From Rosellinia necatrix (taxonomy: Eukaryota; Ascomycota; Sordariomycetes; Xylariales; Xylariaceae), in the NCBI GenBank assembly GCA_021209875.1, contig JAGYVD010000007.1, positions 1,922,001 to 1,986,000 of the forward strand: 64,000 nt of DNA, read 5' to 3'. Of this stretch, positions 23,848 to 34,314 are shown piece after piece (the first letter of the stretch is position 1; the number at the start of each line of letters is the position of its first letter). The notes under the pieces were generated by a model. The model searched no databases. It saw nothing but the letters and a program-made list of their open reading frames with translations, and was not told where the DNA came from. Position numbers and translations under genes: made by a program.

Positions 23848-25282
23848 ATGGAATACGAGTGCCATCCACAGCCTGTGTTTTCCTTCTTGATTGTAGGCTG
23901 CGGTCTTAGCGGACTAGCTTCCGCACTGGCTCTTGCTCAAGCCGGTCACCGCGTGACAGTGTTTGAGCGCAGTGCTGAACTACAAGAGGTAAATCTCTGA
24001 TCCATGATATAGTCTTCGAACTCATCTAACCTGGATGAACAGATTGGTGCCGGGATCCAGTTGGCCCCCAATGCTACCCGTCTACTTCTACGCTGGGGCA
24101 TTTTTGACGTGGCTCTGAGATATGCGGACCGGCTGGAGTCCAGTACCTTCCGCTCCTATCGAGGCGATGTGCTCTCGAGGTCTCCGCCGGTGTCGGATCC
24201 GCAGCTGGTTAGCACGGCCCCCTACATTGTAATTCACCGTGCGGATCTCCTGAGAGCTCTGCTGTTTGGGGCGGAGAAGGAGAGAATAGAGATCAAATTG
24301 GGCAGCGAAGTCACAGAGATCGATTTCAACGCGCCCTCCTTGCGTCTCTCCACCGGCGAGATCTACAAGGCGGACGTTATTCTAGGCGCCGACGGGGAGA
24401 GGTCCCGTTGTAGGAGTAGCCTTTTGGGCCATGCAGACCCTCCTTACAGCCCTGGCGATGTCGTTTACCGCATCTCAGTCCCGACGAAAGACATAAAGGA
24501 GGCTCATCTAGCTTGGGACTTGAAAAGCCGATCCAGCGTTAATTTTTGGATGGGCTCAGGCGGGCACGTAGTATCGTACCTCATACAGCACGACGTGCTC
24601 AACATAGTCCTAGTCTACGCCGAGGGCACTAAGGGCGCGCCTATGTACGGGCCGCAGCGAGCCGATCTGGAAGAATTCAGGAACAAGATCTCTGACTGGG
24701 ATCCAGTACTTCATGAGCTCATCAACGTGGAAGGATCGGTTTGCACCAAGTGGACTTTATTCCAGATCCATGAGCCGACCCAATGGCGTCATGAAAGTGG
24801 CCGATTCACACTGATTGGCGACGCCGCGCACGCGATGTTGCCATGCCTGTAAGTATATCCAGAGTCCATCTTCCAGTCTCCAAACTATCTGACCTTTCTG
24901 AAGAGCTCAAGGCGCCGCACAGGCCTTTGAGGATGCAGGAGTTCTTGGGGCGATATTCAGCCAGCCAGTGGGACGTGACCAAATTCCGGATGCGCTTAGG
25001 GTGTTCGAGGAGGTTCGCAAACCCCGAGCGTCCGAGGTCAGACATCGCACATTGGATCAGAAGGCCATGTTTGCTCTTGCCGATGGTCCGGAACAGCAGA
25101 AACGGGACGCCAAACTCCGTGCAGGTGACGACTGGAAGCTGTTTCAATATCTCTGGGAGTACGACGCCGCAGAAAGTGGGCGACGGGAGTGGGAAAGGTT
25201 CACCCAGGCTCATGACGGTGGAGTCCCAAACCCACGGCGTATCGAAATAACAAGAGCACCATCCCCATCAGTTCGTGTGTGA
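23848..25282 (+). CDS. FAD-dependent aromatic monooxygenase (salicylate-hydroxylase-like)
   Basis: A single-component flavoprotein hydroxylase. Relatives hydroxylate, often with decarboxylation, aromatic acids such as salicylate. Three exons: 23848-23988, 24043-24848 and 24904-25282; 441 residues. Motifs: Rossmann loop LIVGCGLSGLASALALAQAG with the Glu of TVFE, the GADGERSR (DG) motif, and the GDAAHAML (GD) motif. Intron 2 must end at CTGAAG for phase, giving LPCLAQGAAQAFEDAGVL, the expected conserved run. No transmembrane helix is visible. In this block an oxidative decarboxylation of a hydroxybenzoate to a hydroquinone is an attractive but unproven role. Confidence 0.9.
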
Positions 25283-25574
25283 TATAAACAACAAGTCATG
25301 AGTGCCATAGACAACCAATGCATCTAGAAATAGACCCCCAGGTTGCAATTCATCCACCTAGCCTATTAGAAGATCCTATGAACACATCCGAAGCATCATT
25401 TCAATGTACGTGGTATGATTTATGTGACATATTCCCATTATCATCGCTCCACAACGTATGGGAGAGCGGACGTTGGCTCTACATTTCGACGATGCATTTG
25501 CAAAAAAAAAAAAACGCTTCCATTCGATATATTACTATGGCCATGGCTCGCTCACTACAGGCGGCGAGAGCGCT

Positions 25575-26395
25575 TCACGAGCCTTTGGCGTACTCAGGGT
25601 ACGACCTCTTGTACCCCAACACGGTCTCCGCGATCCACGCGAGCCCGTGATGCAAGGGGGTGAGCATCCAGACGGGCATCCAGCCCGTGCCCGGCGGGCA
25701 CACGATGGAGGAGGCGTTCTCGAAGAACAGCAGCATCTGCCATGGCGACACGCCGACGCCGGCCTTTTGGCAATCGCCCATGTACCCCGTGAGGTTGCGC
25801 AGGGTGTTCACGTCCATGATGTAGTCGCTGTCCTTGCAGGGATCGAGCCAGATGGTGAAGACGAGGTCTTCGGTAGCCGTTTTATGAGACCAGAATCGAT
25901 GGCTTCAAGGGGGGTCAAGCGCGACGTCGGGTCAGTCACGGCAGCTCTTGGAGTGAACAGAGGAGGAAAAGTTCTTGTCGGTCAGGTCACGACTTACCGC
26001 GTGCCGGCGGGTATGGGGAAGATCCCATCGTCCTTGGTGACGGCGTATTCCTTCCCGTCCTTGGCGATGCCCAGCACGCCCTGCTCAACCTTGAAACACT
26101 CTTCTTGCGTACGGTGTATATGGCTGTCATGTCATATCAGCGCACCAGACTCGTTAGACTCGTTCCGTAGCCATCGTGGTCTGTTACGCCTCACTTACAG
26201 CGGGGGCCCAGACAGCCCAGCCCGGACAAGCGGGTTTTTCAGGTAATGTGTCTCTCTGACGACCCAAAGGCCATCAGGTTTTGCTAGTGGTTCATACAGC
26301 GCAGCATCGCCAAGGTGAACAAAGGCTTTCTGGGTGTTGGTCACGGTGCGAGTTTTGGGTCGTGGCGAAAGCCACACTTGCCAAGCCCACGGCAT
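25575..26395 (-). CDS. Cupin-domain protein
   Basis: A single small beta-barrel cupin, common in fungal biosynthetic clusters as an isomerase, cyclase or dioxygenase. Three exons: 26395-26199, 26123-25998 and 25902-25575; 216 residues. The splices rebuild the metal-site motif GPPLHIHRTQEECFKVEQG (His-x-His, then Glu) and the second motif IPAGTRHRFWSH. A C-terminal helical tail follows (NLTGYMGDCQKAGVGVSPWQ and beyond). Introns are 75 and 95 nt with GTAAGT donors. The first in-frame ATG is at 26395. It converges on the FAD monooxygenase with about 290 bases between. The catalytic role is not predictable from sequence. Confidence 0.82.
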
Positions 26396-26955
26396 TCTGA
26401 GGGGGGGGATGGAAAAGGGGTGCAAAAGCAACGGATAGTATGCCACACACTATACGGCGGAGATGATTGTTCGTGCGTGTGTAAGTGTTTGTGTGTAGTC
26501 TTAGTCTTGTCTTATGCCCCCTTCGAGCATGCTTATAGCGGCTGGTTCTGGGAGATGCTCCATACTGAGCGTTTCCCGTTCATGGGATACCAAGCCTAAT
26601 CACGAGCCATGTTGCGTTTCCCGATAGCCCGAGGCAACCTGAGGCAAAGCAAAGATGCGATTGGCAGGCAGCCCGCACCAAAGGTAAGGTATGTTGAAGC
26701 GATGATAACATATACGCAGTGTTGCACGGCATGGCCATAGTCCATAGTGTAACTACAGGGGCCCATGGGGTTGTAATTTAGCGCACACATATCTAGAATC
26801 ACGGCACTGCAACCACAGACCAAGGGAGCCTAGAACGAGGAGGCCTATGCCAATTATTGGACGAATACGCGTCACGCTCGTCAATAAAAAACCCATCGCT
26901 GACCGGCACGCGCCTCGCATCTACAGTATGTGGCGAGAAGGATCATATCGGTTCT

Positions 26956-26993
26956 GCACTGCATTGACCACTGCATTGGCCACTGCATTGGCG
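26956..26993 (+). repeat. Tandem repeat CACTGCATTGRC x3
   Basis: Three 12-nt units (CACTGCATTGAC, CACTGCATTGGC, CACTGCATTGGC) lie in the cupin-P450 spacer, with one substitution among them. Confidence 0.75.
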
Positions 26994-27641
26994 GTCCGCC
27001 TGACGCAAACCTGCAGCATCGTGTATGGTGTCCGGGGTATTCCTTCGTCTGACATGACACGATGAGCCTGGATGAGCCGGAGGATTGATCATCTTGTCTT
27101 AATCAGGTGTGCAGCCGGAATACGATGGCCGCAGCTGGAGGAGAGTCGCCGTAGGAAGACCAATCCCAACAGGTGAAGCCCATGCGGGATCCCATTGTAG
27201 GTAGCATTTCTGACCTTTTCTTTTTTTTCATGTTGCAGTGGAGAAAGGATCTTCAAATTCCTGATCGACCAGGCTTCCCCCTTCCCTGCCCTGTTGCCAG
27301 TTAGGCAAGTGGAGATGTGATTTAGTGTAGGGCGGGTGGATTGCCCCGTACACCCTTTACAGCTTAGCCCGCGTGGGTTAGGGGGCAGTGGGCTTGCAGC
27401 GAGGTGGGTCTGTGCTACTCCACGTAGAGCCTCACTTACAAGCATAGGTAGTTCTCAGTGTATTCTCAGTGTAATAGTTCTCAGTGTAATTCTCCATCTC
27501 CATCCCATCTACAACTACAAAACCCCCTCCCCGCCCCCCACATAATATACCAACTCTTGGCCCGCCTCTGCTTGACAGGGCCGAAGCCGCAGATCGCTGT
27601 CTTACCACAGTGATGCAAGTCGGACGGCCAGGCGGTTCCTA

Positions 27642-27680
27642 GGTCCGACGCCCTGTCCGACTCCCTGTCCGACGCCCTGT
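27642..27680 (+). repeat. Tandem repeat GTCCGACNCCCT x3
   Basis: Three 12-nt units with one differing base lie in the spacer downstream of the P450 gene. Confidence 0.75.
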
Positions 27681-28039
27681 ATGCGTGACCCTCGACTGCT
27701 TCCAATGGCATGGCCTCTCTGATCGATGTCTTTCTTGCGATGCTGCATCGAGCTGGGCCAAGTTTGGGACATCTGTCCTGCACAGCATCAGGCATAGACT
27801 GGCTTAACTCGGTATTGACATTGCCTGGCAGTTCATAGGCCAATTTTGATGCTCGCATTTCACATGGACCCAAGCGAGAATCAGAGTGGCTTCATCACAA
27901 TTATTTCGGTATGATTATCTCGTAGTGTCTCACACCATAAAGGAAAACTACATCATTCGGTGCCTCCTGAGACATCCCAATCCACCTCGCTTGTCAGACC
28001 CCTCCCGTTTGTATTACTTCATTCGCCAGCCAAGGCTCA

Positions 28040-29735
28040 TTAAGCCGTCGACCCCCATGTAGAGAATGAAGCTTTGTACTTGGATGCCTCCTCCTCGATG
28101 AGCAATGCATGCCCGGGGCTGCGAACGGTGACTTTGACAGGAAACGGCTCCTGGATGGTTTGGTGATTAAGTACCTTGTCGTCGATAAGCCCGTTCTAGA
28201 CCTCTCACTTGTTAGTGACGCATCATTGAGAACCAGGATAAGGGGAATAGAGGATGAATTAGCACGAACCGGGCCCAATTCGAAACAATAAAGCAGACGG
28301 GCAAATGCCATGTGGAGCGCCTGTTCCGCCACTTTCCACCCGACACAGATTCGCCGCCCGCCGCCAAAGCCCCAAAAGTTGGCCGCCGTAGGACCCTCCG
28401 AGCCGTCCATCCATCTCTCCGGCCGAAACTCGTGAGCATCGTCGAACTCGTTCGACAGTGCGATAGAGTTGATCAAGAAGCTGGTGCCGGCGGGGATGAA
28501 GTACCCATCAAAGTGAAGGTCCTCGGTGAGTTGGTGAGGGGGGATGATGGGGACGGTCGGCCGCCAGCGCAAGATCTCCTTGGCCATGGAGGCGATATAG
28601 GGCATGTCCGACAGGTCAGACATCCGGGGCAGCCTAAGTGATGTGCCGTGCGTGCACACACGATCGACCTCGCCGCGTGCCCGTTTCTGGGCTTCGGGGT
28701 GCGTGATCATGGCCATGACGAACGTGTTGATCGACATGCGCGTGTTGTCACCGCCGGCCGCCATCACAGACGTGGCCAGGTACATGGCCTCTTCGTCATC
28801 GCCGGCGAACCTCATGTCCGGGTGGAGAAGAACGTCGCGGACGAACGAGGGTGGCGCCGAGCCATTGCGTACGGCGGCTTGGACGGGCTTCCACCATTCC
28901 TGGAAGACGCGGTGATGGAACGCGCCCATCTGCGCCCAGAACCGCCGCCAAGGCTGGATAAAAGAGGGAAGCCTGCTCACCAAGGGGAAGAAATCCACGT
29001 AGCTCCGGTTGATGGTCATGACGAATTCGACCGTGACCTTTTGGTAATCGTCGAGCTGCGCTTTGGTCTTGTTCAGGGGATAGCCCATAACGATCCTGTA
29101 GAGCACGGATGTGGAATATCTGTAGTTGTGGGCAAACCATAGGTTGGGGTTTCGAAGATACCGACGGAGCATGTCTACGCTTTCGAGCTCCTGCATTCCG
29201 GCGTAGACCTTGAGATTTGAGCCGCTGAGAAGATGATGCATCACACGACGCCCCTCTCGCCATTCCTTTTCTTGCCTTATCACTGTGCGCTTTCCATTGC
29301 TGACAAGGCTGCTCGCAACGGGCATATGGGGTCTCTCGTTGGTGATCCGGCCTCGCTTGGCTATGAGCTCCGAGACGACGCGGTCTGAGTTGAGCATAAC
29401 CCACGTCTGAGACCCCATATGTAGCGTCACCATCTCCCCATATGGTATCAAGGAGGCCAGCTGCCGGACGTTGAGATCAGCGCGCTTTCTTTGCGTCCCG
29501 CAGGTTCTTGACTCACCCAGTTATTCAAAGAAACGGCGCTACGACGAGCTTGCATCATCTGTAGTAAGTTTCCCAAAACTGGGAGGCCTCGAGGCCCCGG
29601 CGGCATTGTCCATTTCTTTGTGCCACCCGACCATTTCAAGTCAGGGGGCTTCAAAAAGTGAAGAATCACTACACAGGCGCCGCATAACACGAGAACTAGG
29701 CCCCAGTAGAGATACACATTGTTTATCAGGTGCAT
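28040..29735 (-). CDS. Cytochrome P450 monooxygenase, ER-anchored
   Basis: Three exons: 29735-29517, 29460-28270 and 28195-28040; 521 residues. The N-terminal anchor is VYLYWGLVLVLCGACVVILH, followed by the proline hinge MPPGPRGLPVLGNL. The I-helix oxygen motif is AAGGDNT. The ExxR motif is in KEILRWRPTVP; PERW and the haem loop FWGFGGGRRICVGWKVAEQ follow, with Cys as the axial ligand. Reading straight on to 27994 gives a nonsense tail. A 74-nt intron (GTTCGT at 28269 to TCTAG at 28196, CACTAAC branch) gives the expected end with NGLIDDKVLNHQTIQEPFPV and VKVTVRSPGHALLIEEE. An alternative ATG at 29807 would add 24 residues. It diverges from the prenyltransferase gene. Similar in layout to fungal cluster P450s such as the O-methylsterigmatocystin oxidoreductase type; substrate unknown. 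Confidence 0.93.
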
Positions 29736-30446
29736 GGTAGCGGGTAACAGGCGGGATAGGGTATGATGCTGGGGGCTCTGGTCCTTTTCGAAAGGAAGAA
29801 ATGACATATTGTAAACATGTGGCAACGCGAGGAGAAGAGCCAAGTCCTATGATCGAGTCCTACGGTTGAAAAAATCATCTGCCGTGATTCTTTGCCGATT
29901 TGGATATCATTGATGCACGACGTCACTTGATTTTCGAGGAGATGCCTAGATCGCAAGGTGTGAGAAGTGTCCAGCGGTGATTTGCCATAAAGGTAACGAC
30001 ACTTACCAATTATCCTGGTATCCCGGCCGCCGATTTCATCGCTTATTCTCCACGTCATCTTGAACCTGCTATTGGAGGGTAACACAGCTGATAATATACG
30101 ACGAGCTCCCCGAATCGCTAAGAGCAGGATTCGTGTGTCCCATTTCATGCAATCATTTCTATGTGCCTCTGGCGGGCAGTTCTCGGTCCCTGGTTCCGTG
30201 GAGAGCCCTCGCTAGTGCAAGGAACAGAGACGCTACCCTGGAGGATAAAAGTGACAGTAGTTCCGGCATCTACCAGAAGATGTAAGCTAGCGAGTACTAT
30301 GACCATAACCTTTCCCATCCCTATCTCTGACACTCGCCCTGGAGACTGCACATACTACCCGCCACCATACCACTTCTTCGTATTCGCAAGCCCTGAAGTC
30401 ATACAAATCGTTTCCTGTGATAATAAATAAAAATTCCCCAAATGCC
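29736..30446. promoter_or_regulatory. Divergent promoter of the P450 and prenyltransferase genes
   Basis: These 711 bases separate two head-to-head cluster genes and probably drive both. A GC-rich palindrome-like stretch with CGGCCGCCG lies near 30027-30035, the type of site a Zn2Cys6 regulator can use. No such regulator gene is in the window. Confidence 0.45.
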
Positions 30447-31472
30447 ATGGACGCCGTGAAGGGTTACAAAAGGCCAACCCATGGTCTCTTTCGCCTCATT
30501 CCGGACGCATGGGTTCCCTATGCCGAACTCATGCGTTTAGACCGCCAGTCTGGCTTCTGGGCGTTCTACTGGCACTACTTGATAGGCCTTGGGTTTTCCA
30601 TAAATATCGCACCATTCTCCAGCGACATCGACTTGCGGGCGCTCGCCATCTTGGCGGGCTACCTGGGTCTATGGGCCACCGTGTTCCGGGGCATCACCTG
30701 CACGTGGAACGACAACTTGGATCAAGACTTCGACCGCCAGGTTGCGCGCTGCCGGGTGCGGCCCATCCCACGCGGTGCCGTCACAACCTTGCAGGCGCAT
30801 TTCTTCACAGCTGCACAGATAGCCGCCGGAGCTTGCATCTTGTACCCCTGCGGCAACAGGGCATTAGCTCATGCTAGCTTAGACGGGTTGTTGTTGTTTA
30901 TATATCCTTTGCTGAAGCGTTGTACGGACTTCCCCCAAGTCGAGCTAGGATTTGGGCTGTCCTATGCCATATTTCTGGTAGCCGCCATAGTCGGCAAGGA
31001 CCCATTCACACCCCTGTTCGACCCTTCGACGGGTCTCCCAGGCCGCGTGAGCAAGATCGTGACGTCGCCTGCGGCCCAGTCAGCTGCATGTCTATATTTG
31101 GCTGGGATTGTCTGGTGTGTTATCTTTGACACTATATACGCCCATCAGGATTATGCCGATGACCTGAAAGCTGGCGTCAAGGGACTCGCCGTACGACTCG
31201 GAAGAAAGGGAACGAAACCAGCCCTCTACGTGATGACTGCCATACAGGTATGCTTTCTCGTGTTGGCTGGCCGTCTGGCGGGGTTCAGTATGCCATATTA
31301 TGCTATATCATGCGGCGGAGCTGCTTTCCTGTTAGCATGGATGATTCGGGTTGTCAAGCTGGAAGATGGTAGTAGTTGCGCTTGGGCATTTGGACATGGG
31401 AGTGGTTATGTTGGCGCCTCAGTTTCAACTGGGCTTTTTGCTGAGTTCTTGTCAAGGAAGCACGGGCTCTGA
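30447..31472 (+). CDS. UbiA-family aromatic prenyltransferase
   Basis: An integral membrane prenyltransferase that transfers an isoprenoid from a diphosphate to an aromatic acid, as COQ2 and fungal meroterpenoid enzymes do. One exon, 341 residues from the ATG at 30447. The Mg/diphosphate motif NDxxDxxxD is NDNLDQDFD near residue 90, and the second Asp-rich motif is YAHQDYADDLKAG. PYAELMRLDRQSGFWAFYW near the start is the COQ2-like substrate region. Several hydrophobic helices follow. No mitochondrial presequence is apparent, which argues against it being the housekeeping COQ2 and for a cluster enzyme. It is the right-hand gene of the block and shares a promoter region with the P450. Confidence 0.93.
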   Translation: MDAVKGYKRPTHGLFRLIPDAWVPYAELMRLDRQSGFWAFYWHYLIGLGFSINIAPFSSDIDLRALAILAGYLGLWATVFRGITCTWNDNLDQDFDRQVARCRVRPIPRGAVTTLQAHFFTAAQIAAGACILYPCGNRALAHASLDGLLLFIYPLLKRCTDFPQVELGFGLSYAIFLVAAIVGKDPFTPLFDPSTGLPGRVSKIVTSPAAQSAACLYLAGIVWCVIFDTIYAHQDYADDLKAGVKGLAVRLGRKGTKPALYVMTAIQVCFLVLAGRLAGFSMPYYAISCGGAAFLLAWMIRVVKLEDGSSCAWAFGHGSGYVGASVSTGLFAEFLSRKHGL

Positions 31473-32427
31473 TTGATCAGCTCGTGCATTCTCAATTTTA
31501 CCAACCAACTGACAGATGACCTAATCCGGTAACCGAGCAGATATTACGCAGGGCCAAGTACTTAACGTGGTTGAATGTAACTTGTGGGCACTCTCACGAC
31601 GGAGCAATGATCGGCTCGGGGGCTATATAGTGAATAGTTTGAATAGACGGACAACCTAGTATATCCGACCCAGCATCTGCAAAGAAATAGACTATGTTTT
31701 AAAAATAGTACTATCGCGGCACAGTGGATGCTGCTAAGGGTAAGATCACCTACGAGGAAAAGGGATTACTTCAATAGTAGTATAGATCAGGTAAACTAGA
31801 GAGACATAGCTTCGAAAGTATATATAAGGGGCCTTTCGTCCCCGGCTATTGCATTTAGATTCGAGGGGGGCTTAGTTAAACTTAGTTATCGTGATCCTGT
31901 TGCTTCTAAGCCACTCGTTGCCTAATCCCTTCGATAGTATTTATTCCTATGTGATAACAGATAACGGAGGAATAGATCTAGTGATTAATCAGTTGAAGAT
32001 TTTATTAAGTTGTAATAGGAACAGGATTTAAATAAGTTTTACAAATGATCAAATCAAGAGTTGACAATTGAAATATCGATTGAGTTACATTTATAGCTAT
32101 AGAAAATGTGACAGCATTACAAGTAGATTCTGCATGTGAATCGGGGAATTGCTACTACAAAGAGCGCTTACAAACCTCACGTGTCTCAATACTTTAAAAG
32201 ATGAACCATATTCGAGTTAATATCAATTGATCAATGAATTTCTCTATGAAAAAAAAGCTACAATAGTTGAAGCAAACACGGGATAACCGCGGGAGAAAGA
32301 AAGACTATGACAACTATAAAACCAACGATTTAAAGGAACCCGGGGGACACGTGCAGTGCGAAGATGAGAATGATGTTATGCCATACCGTGACGCCCTCTA
32401 AATAGGTGAAAGTCGAGAGGAAGGTAA
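31473..32427. other. AT-rich spacer right of the biosynthetic block
   Basis: No supported gene. The stretch from about 31650 to 32330 is AT-rich with stops in all frames and may be decayed repeat DNA. Confidence 0.45.
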
Positions 32428-34314
32428 TCAGCAGAAGTTGCACGGCTGGTACCACGAAACGCCATCAACGGTGCTGACGAGGGACCCGTTGGCCTCGAAG
32501 AAATTATACATGACGTCGACGGAAAAGGAAAACCCATCGTCGCCGGTGAGCTTCGTCCCCACGACCTCACCACTAGCAGTGGTGGAGGTAATATTAGAGT
32601 ACCAGTCTAGGACCGTGAAGGTTGCGTTGGCAGGGGTACCGGTGACGTTCTCGCTCCCGAGGATATAGTTAAGGCCGTCGTCCGAATAGTTGTGATACGT
32701 CGCCGCGATGCTCTCGATGTATGTATTGGCTTCGTTGAGGGTGATCGTGACGTCGGCAGTGCCGCTGGATAAGCCGTTTAGAGTGTAGTCGCCGGCCGGC
32801 AGGGCCAATGCTGTTGATTCCGGGATCTCCATGCCCGGAGTGTACGGGAGTCCCCAGGGGACGTCGTCTGAATGTTCCGGCACGTCCACGACGGCGAGCG
32901 GCTCGCGCGAGGTCAGGGTCGCCACCATGACGCGCATCGTCCTCTGGTCAGCGTACGGCGAAGCCTCGCAGGGCAGCGGGTTGGCCCCGCCGCAGGCGGG
33001 CGGCACCGCCAACATCTGGTAGTAGGTCACCTTGGTCCCGTCGTAGGACCAGCGGGGGTCGGCGCCGGCGTTCCAGTTGGGGTCGTTGATGCCGCCGGCG
33101 CCCGTGTCGGGCCCGTCGTTGAGCTTCTGGCCGAAGTAGTCGCCGCGGTCGCCCGCGCGGTCGAGGAGGTAGGGCTCGAAGAACCGGCGCGGCCCGTTGT
33201 TCCGGACGGAGCTCACCGACGCGGTGACGAGCAGGTCGACGACGGGCGGGATGCCGCGCACGGCGGCGAGGAACCCCTGCCGCCCGGACCCGCGCGTGTC
33301 GAGGACGACCTGCCACTGGTCGTCGGGCGAGACGGCGATGGGGTCGACGTACTCGGGGTGCTCGGTGATGCGGCGCACCGCGCCCGTGGTCAGGTGCGCG
33401 GCGAAGACATCGATGTTGCACGACTCCCACGAGTACCCCACGTACGTGATCTCATCCCCGGTCCCCGTGAAGCCTCTCAGCTCGCCGACGATAATGGCGG
33501 AGCGGTTGGCGGTCAGCTGGTCGCCGTCGACGGTCAACGGCCCGGCGAGGTACGGATTGCTGAGAATGGTCACGTTGATCAGGTCGTATCTCGAGGCCGC
33601 CTCGTTGAATGAGAAGCGACCGAAGTAAGCCGCTTGCGACAGGATGCCCGCCGAGGTGGCGGTGAAGCTGTTGAAAGTTATGTGGACGTTGTCCGGGTGA
33701 AGTCGAAGCTCCCGTATGGCAGAGCCGGCGCCAGTTCCGTCGTCGTCCGCTGTTGTACTGAAGCGCAGCGGATAGGCGAACACCTTGTCTGGCGTGCAGT
33801 CATCGCTCGAAAGGAGGATATCGCCGCAAGAGATGACACTAGTGCCAGCCAGGACTTTCGTGCCGTCTCGAAAAGTCTGGGCATAGCCGGCCATCTCGGT
33901 GATTCCGACTTGGTTGGCGGCCGGCATGCCGCAGGTAATGCACTTCCAGGCATCGCCATTCGAGAACGTAGTGCCGTCTGCCTTGATCAGGAACAGCTGA
34001 ACGCCGCTGTAGATGCTAGCCGGGTCTGGCGAAGCTGGAGCCCCAACGAAGGTCCCCGTGGCGGCAACATGGAGCCCGTCGGGCGTGAACATGCCACTGT
34101 TCAGACTGGGCGAATACAAGCATCCCGTGCCGCTCGGGTTGACGTCCAGGGTGCAGGCGCCCTCGGTGGTGTCCCAAAGAGCTGGGGGTATCGCCAACTC
34201 GATAACCTCGATGGGTTCGGGATCTGGCGGAGGCGGTATCTCGTCTCGCTTGGATTGAGCGCAGGCATAGGAAGCCGATAGGAGAGCGGCCTGAAGCGCG
34301 GTAGAGAAACGCAT
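32428..34314 (-). CDS. Secreted saponin-hydrolase-like beta-propeller protein
   Basis: A single-exon gene of 628 residues beginning with a signal peptide (MRFSTALQAALLSASYACAQ). The layout matches fungal proteins annotated as saponin hydrolase or TolB/WD40-like: a Pro-rich linker, then repeated strand segments with many Asp/Gly turns, such as SPDDQWQVVLDTRGSGRQGF and DPRWSYDGTKVTYYQ. Several N-glycosylation sequons (NITS, NVTG, NATF) and paired cysteines suit an extracellular protein. Relatives act on plant triterpenoid glycosides, but I recall that by family resemblance only. High GC within the gene produces long antisense frames that are not genes. It is probably outside the biosynthetic block, though adjacent to it. 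Confidence 0.72.
   Translation of the reverse strand: MRFSTALQAALLSASYACAQSKRDEIPPPPDPEPIEVIELAIPPALWDTTEGACTLDVNPSGTGCLYSPSLNSGMFTPDGLHVAATGTFVGAPASPDPASIYSGVQLFLIKADGTTFSNGDAWKCITCGMPAANQVGITEMAGYAQTFRDGTKVLAGTSVISCGDILLSSDDCTPDKVFAYPLRFSTTADDDGTGAGSAIRELRLHPDNVHITFNSFTATSAGILSQAAYFGRFSFNEAASRYDLINVTILSNPYLAGPLTVDGDQLTANRSAIIVGELRGFTGTGDEITYVGYSWESCNIDVFAAHLTTGAVRRITEHPEYVDPIAVSPDDQWQVVLDTRGSGRQGFLAAVRGIPPVVDLLVTASVSSVRNNGPRRFFEPYLLDRAGDRGDYFGQKLNDGPDTGAGGINDPNWNAGADPRWSYDGTKVTYYQMLAVPPACGGANPLPCEASPYADQRTMRVMVATLTSREPLAVVDVPEHSDDVPWGLPYTPGMEIPESTALALPAGDYTLNGLSSGTADVTITLNEANTYIESIAATYHNYSDDGLNYILGSENVTGTPANATFTVLDWYSNITSTTASGEVVGTKLTGDDGFSFSVDVMYNFFEANGSLVSTVDGVSWYQPCNFC

Larger units (their letters stand above)
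26396..28039. other. Intergenic between the cupin and P450 genes
   Basis: 1.6 kb without a supported gene. It holds the cupin promoter and the P450 3' end. Two short tandem repeats are listed separately. A third (TTCTCAGTGTA, three imperfect units) lies near 27451-27491. Confidence 0.45.

Noticed and set aside
25458..26246. 262-codon plus-strand frame opposite the cupin gene
   Set aside because: The minus strand carries the cupin motifs with in-phase introns. The plus frame does not.
27994..28195. Unspliced C-terminus of the P450 ending at 27994
   Set aside because: The tail lacks P450 character, while the spliced frame restores the usual end and stops at 28040.
13242..31472. PKS, NRPS or terpene cyclase as cluster core
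   Set aside because: No ketosynthase, adenylation or cyclase motif in any frame. The only scaffold-forming enzymes are the PAL-like lyase and the UbiA prenyltransferase.
32872..33612. 246-codon plus-strand frame opposite the saponin-hydrolase-like gene
   Set aside because: High-GC shadow rich in Gly/Val/Arg. The minus-strand frame has a signal peptide and beta-propeller features.
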